6,885 nucleotides of DNA. Origin: Quisquiliibacterium sp. Lineage in GTDB: Bacteria > Pseudomonadota > Gammaproteobacteria > Burkholderiales > Burkholderiaceae_E. The stretch spans positions 1-6,885 of the forward strand of contig JAURMJ010000397.1 in the NCBI GenBank assembly GCA_030830765.1, given 5' to 3'. The notes under the pieces are model-generated. The model worked only from the letters and a program-made list of their open reading frames with translations. It was not told the origin of the DNA and ran no database searches. A program made the translations under genes and the position numbers. Below, piece by piece: positions 5,344 through 6,885 of this stretch (position 1 is the stretch's first letter; each line of letters begins with the position of its first letter).

Positions 5344-6326
5344 GCCTTGTGTGCGATGACCTGCTGCTCGATCGAACCGAATGGCGACAGACCCTGTGCA
5401 TCACTGGTCTGGATGCGGATCCGATCACCAAATTTCAGGTAGGCCGTCTGTGCCTGGGTTTCCTCCAGAATCTGGCGGGCACGCGCCTGTGCGACGCTGC
5501 ACCAGCCGGTGCCGGCGTCCCGATTCGAGACAGTCCCCGTGCTGAGGATGCTGCCTGCACGCAGGCTGCGATGACTTGCCGCCTGTGCGATCAGTTCACC
5601 GAACCCCAGGGGCATGTCGGTACCTGTGTCCGGGCTGGCGACCTGTCGACCATTCAGATGGACCGACAAGCGCTGATGCAGCCGACCCTCCCGCCAATCT
5701 GACTGGGCTTCGTCGGGGGTAATTGCCACGGGCGCGAAGGCCGTGTTCGCGATGCCCTGCATGAAGCCGCTGCTGCCGGGTAATTGGTCTTCAATCAGCA
5801 GTCGCAGCGTCCACGTATTGGCCAGCATCAGCAGTCGAACCCGCTGCAGCGACTGAGCGGCGTTGGCGCCCATCGGGACGTCATCAACAATCACCGCCAG
5901 TTCGGCCGAAAAATCGATGCCCAGCGCCTCGTTGCGAAAGATCATATTCTCGTGGGCACCGAGAAAATCGTCAGATGCGCTCTGGTAAACCGCGGGCTCC
6001 TGGCGCTGATCGCCGTGCAGCTGCGATGCTTGAGCCTGGTTCAGCAACTCCAGATGGTGCGGGTAGGCACAGCTGATCAGTCGTTGCCCTGCCCGCGGCA
6101 GCGGGGCCATGCAGCGTTTGGGGTCGAAGGGGAAAGCCCGTGGTGCGCGTCCCTGCGCAAGATCGCGCGCAAGCTGCGCAAGTTGTGGCTCAATGAACGA
6201 CCAGTCGTCAAGCGCACGTTGCAGACTCGGCGCGATGCCGTCGGCAAGATGGGCGAGGCTCAGATCACTGGAAACCACGGCAAGCTGTCCGTCGCGGGTT
6301 CCATCCTTCAAAGTGGCTAGCTTCAT
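5340..6326 (-). CDS. Fumarylacetoacetate hydrolase family protein, atypical active site
   Basis: This 328-residue protein matches the fumarylacetoacetate-hydrolase-like family of about 330 residues. The N-terminus MKLATLKDGTRDGQL, FPFDPKRCMAPLPRA (65-79), SDDFLGAHEN (118-127), GIDFSAELAVIVDDVPMG (136-153), AFAPVAITPDE (196-206) and GSILSTGTVSNRD (258-270) follow the family order. Typical members hydrolyse C-C bonds of acylpyruvates using a divalent metal held by two Glu and an Asp. Against the sequence I remember for this subfamily, the first Glu of the E-x-E pair is Ser140 (Glu142 retained), the Asp of the N-D-x-S-x-R segment is Thr171 (A-N-T-W-T-L-R), and the Lys of Q-S-K-P is Ile192. Activity may be lost or changed. 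The start at 6326 follows the family N-terminus although no clear Shine-Dalgarno precedes it; a 24-residue extension is less likely. It ends 108 bp before the phaM-like gene on the same strand. Confidence 0.85.
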   Translation of the reverse strand: MKLATLKDGTRDGQLAVVSSDLSLAHLADGIAPSLQRALDDWSFIEPQLAQLARDLAQGRAPRAFPFDPKRCMAPLPRAGQRLISCAYPHHLELLNQAQASQLHGDQRQEPAVYQSASDDFLGAHENMIFRNEALGIDFSAELAVIVDDVPMGANAAQSLQRVRLLMLANTWTLRLLIEDQLPGSSGFMQGIANTAFAPVAITPDEAQSDWREGRLHQRLSVHLNGRQVASPDTGTDMPLGFGELIAQAASHRSLRAGSILSTGTVSNRDAGTGWCSVAQARARQILEETQAQTAYLKFGDRIRIQTSDAQGLSPFGSIEQQVIAHKA

Positions 6327-6412
6327 CGGCTTGAGGCGGCTACCGGATCGGAAACCGCAGTGGCAACTGCAATTGACGGCTGTGTGTCGCAACAGCATGT
6401 ATTGTGCGTTCG

Positions 6413-6418
6413 TAAAAT
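6413..6418 (+). promoter_or_regulatory. Possible -10 element of the CoA-binding protein gene
   Basis: TAAAAT matches the -10 consensus at five of six positions and lies 48 bp before the ATG at 6467 in the divergent spacer 6327-6466. No convincing -35 lies 16-18 bp upstream. I see no clear promoter for the opposing FAH-family gene in this spacer. Confidence 0.25.
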
Positions 6419-6455
6419 ATCACGGTGCCGGGCCCGCAACGGGGCGCCCGCCAAC

Positions 6456-6460
6456 GGAGG
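6456..6460 (+). promoter_or_regulatory. Shine-Dalgarno of the CoA-binding protein gene
   Basis: GGAGG lies six bases before the ATG at 6467, an ideal spacing, and fixes the start of the gene. Confidence 0.8.
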
Positions 6461-6466
6461 ATCTTC

Positions 6467-6885
6467 ATGTCTGACATCGACACTTTGCGCAGAATTCTTG
6501 CCACCAGCCGCACGATTGCGGTGGTCGGCCTGTCGGCCGACTGGTTTCGGCCGAGCTTCTTCGCAGCCAAATACATGCAGGAGCACGGTTATCGTGTGAT
6601 TCCGGTCAATCCGAAGTATCCGCAGATTCTTGGTGAGCGGTGTTACCCGAGTCTGACCGATATCCAGGAACAGGTTGATATTGTCGATGTGTTCCGTCGC
6701 ACCGAGGATGTCCTGCCGATTGCCCGGCAGGCCGTCGAGATCGGCGCAAAAGTGGTGTGGCAGCAGCTTGGTGTCATCAATGAACAGGCCGATCAGCTCG
6801 TGCGCGGACACGGGCTTGATTCGGTGATGGACCGTTGCGTGAAAATTGAACATGCACGGCTGTTCGGCGGGCTGAATTGGGCAGG
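6467..6885 (+). CDS. CoA-binding domain protein (YccU-like), 3' end cut by window
   Basis: The 139 complete codons visible encode a Rossmann-type CoA-binding domain like E. coli YccU, and the frame remains open at the right edge. Motifs are T-I-A-V-V-G-L-S (16-23) as the nucleotide-binding loop, G-Y-R-V-I-P-V-N-P-K-Y (41-51), V-D-I-V-D-V-F-R-R (70-78), G-A-K-V-V-W-Q-Q-L-G-V-I-N-E-Q-A (93-108) and V-M-D-R-C (120-124). E. coli YccU is about 137 residues, so the gene is nearly complete, but the final FGGLNWAG appears to run past the E. coli end. The family resembles the CoA-binding part of succinyl-CoA synthetase alpha and acts in the cytosol; its physiological role is not settled. It is divergent from the FAH-family gene across 140 bp. 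Confidence 0.9.
   Translation, partial: MSDIDTLRRILATSRTIAVVGLSADWFRPSFFAAKYMQEHGYRVIPVNPKYPQILGERCYPSLTDIQEQVDIVDVFRRTEDVLPIARQAVEIGAKVVWQQLGVINEQADQLVRGHGLDSVMDRCVKIEHARLFGGLNWA

Noticed and set aside
5784..6320. Open frame of 178 codons antisense to the FAH-family gene
   Set aside because: It shows no recognisable motifs and mirrors the conserved family sequence on the other strand.
6373..6378. TTGACG as a -35 element for the CoA-binding protein gene
   Set aside because: No acceptable -10 lies 16-18 bp downstream; the TATTGT at 6400 is 21 bp away and the better TAAAAT at 6413 is 34 bp away.
6327..6398. 24-residue N-terminal extension of the FAH-family protein
   Set aside because: It is Cys/His/Arg-rich and unlike the family, which normally begins at MKLATLKDG.
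6323..6853. Open frame of 176 codons antisense to the CoA-binding protein gene
   Set aside because: The plus strand encodes a clear YccU-like protein with an ideal Shine-Dalgarno; the antisense frame has no support.

Overview
The window is GC-rich, densely coding bacterial chromosome. Spacers are short, reading frames overlap, and the Shine-Dalgarno sequences are ordinary. The gene families (a PhaM-type PHA granule protein, a stand-alone FIST protein, a DUF1365 / FAD-oxidoreductase pair, a YccU-type CoA-binding protein) suggest a beta- or gammaproteobacterium, probably one that makes polyhydroxyalkanoate. That placement is an inference from gene content. I see no mobile element, CRISPR array, tRNA or rRNA.

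Left part (1-3393): a minus-strand operon encodes an FAD-dependent amine-oxidase-like protein (850-2265), then a DUF1365 protein (10-849), then the first codons of a further gene that runs off the left edge. A regulator is transcribed divergently from this operon (2401-3393, plus strand). It joins a MerR-type DNA-binding domain to a cobalamin-binding domain and carries the ligand signatures W-x9-EH and ExHxxG of the CarH/LitR adenosyl-B12 photoreceptors. The AT-rich spacer between them holds overlapping divergent promoter candidates and a perfect 11-bp palindrome. The simplest reading is a B12/light-responsive switch controlling a membrane-lipid or photo-oxidative-stress operon.

Middle part (3415-5231): a minus-strand pair. 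A PhaM-like granule/nucleoid protein comes first, and its stop codon overlaps the TTG start of a FIST-domain protein, so the two are probably translationally coupled. The phaM leader carries a 7-bp hairpin with a GCAA tetraloop just before a strong Shine-Dalgarno sequence. The FIST gene converges on the regulator gene with only 21 bp between the stops.

Right part (5340-6885): a fumarylacetoacetate-hydrolase-family protein (minus strand) appears to have lost several metal and catalytic residues usual for its family. A CoA-binding YccU-like protein (plus strand) is transcribed divergently from it and is cut by the right edge.

The most interesting elements are the B12-photoreceptor locus with its promoter architecture, the possible pseudoenzyme, and the PhaM-FIST coupling. 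All family comparisons were made from memory; no search was run.
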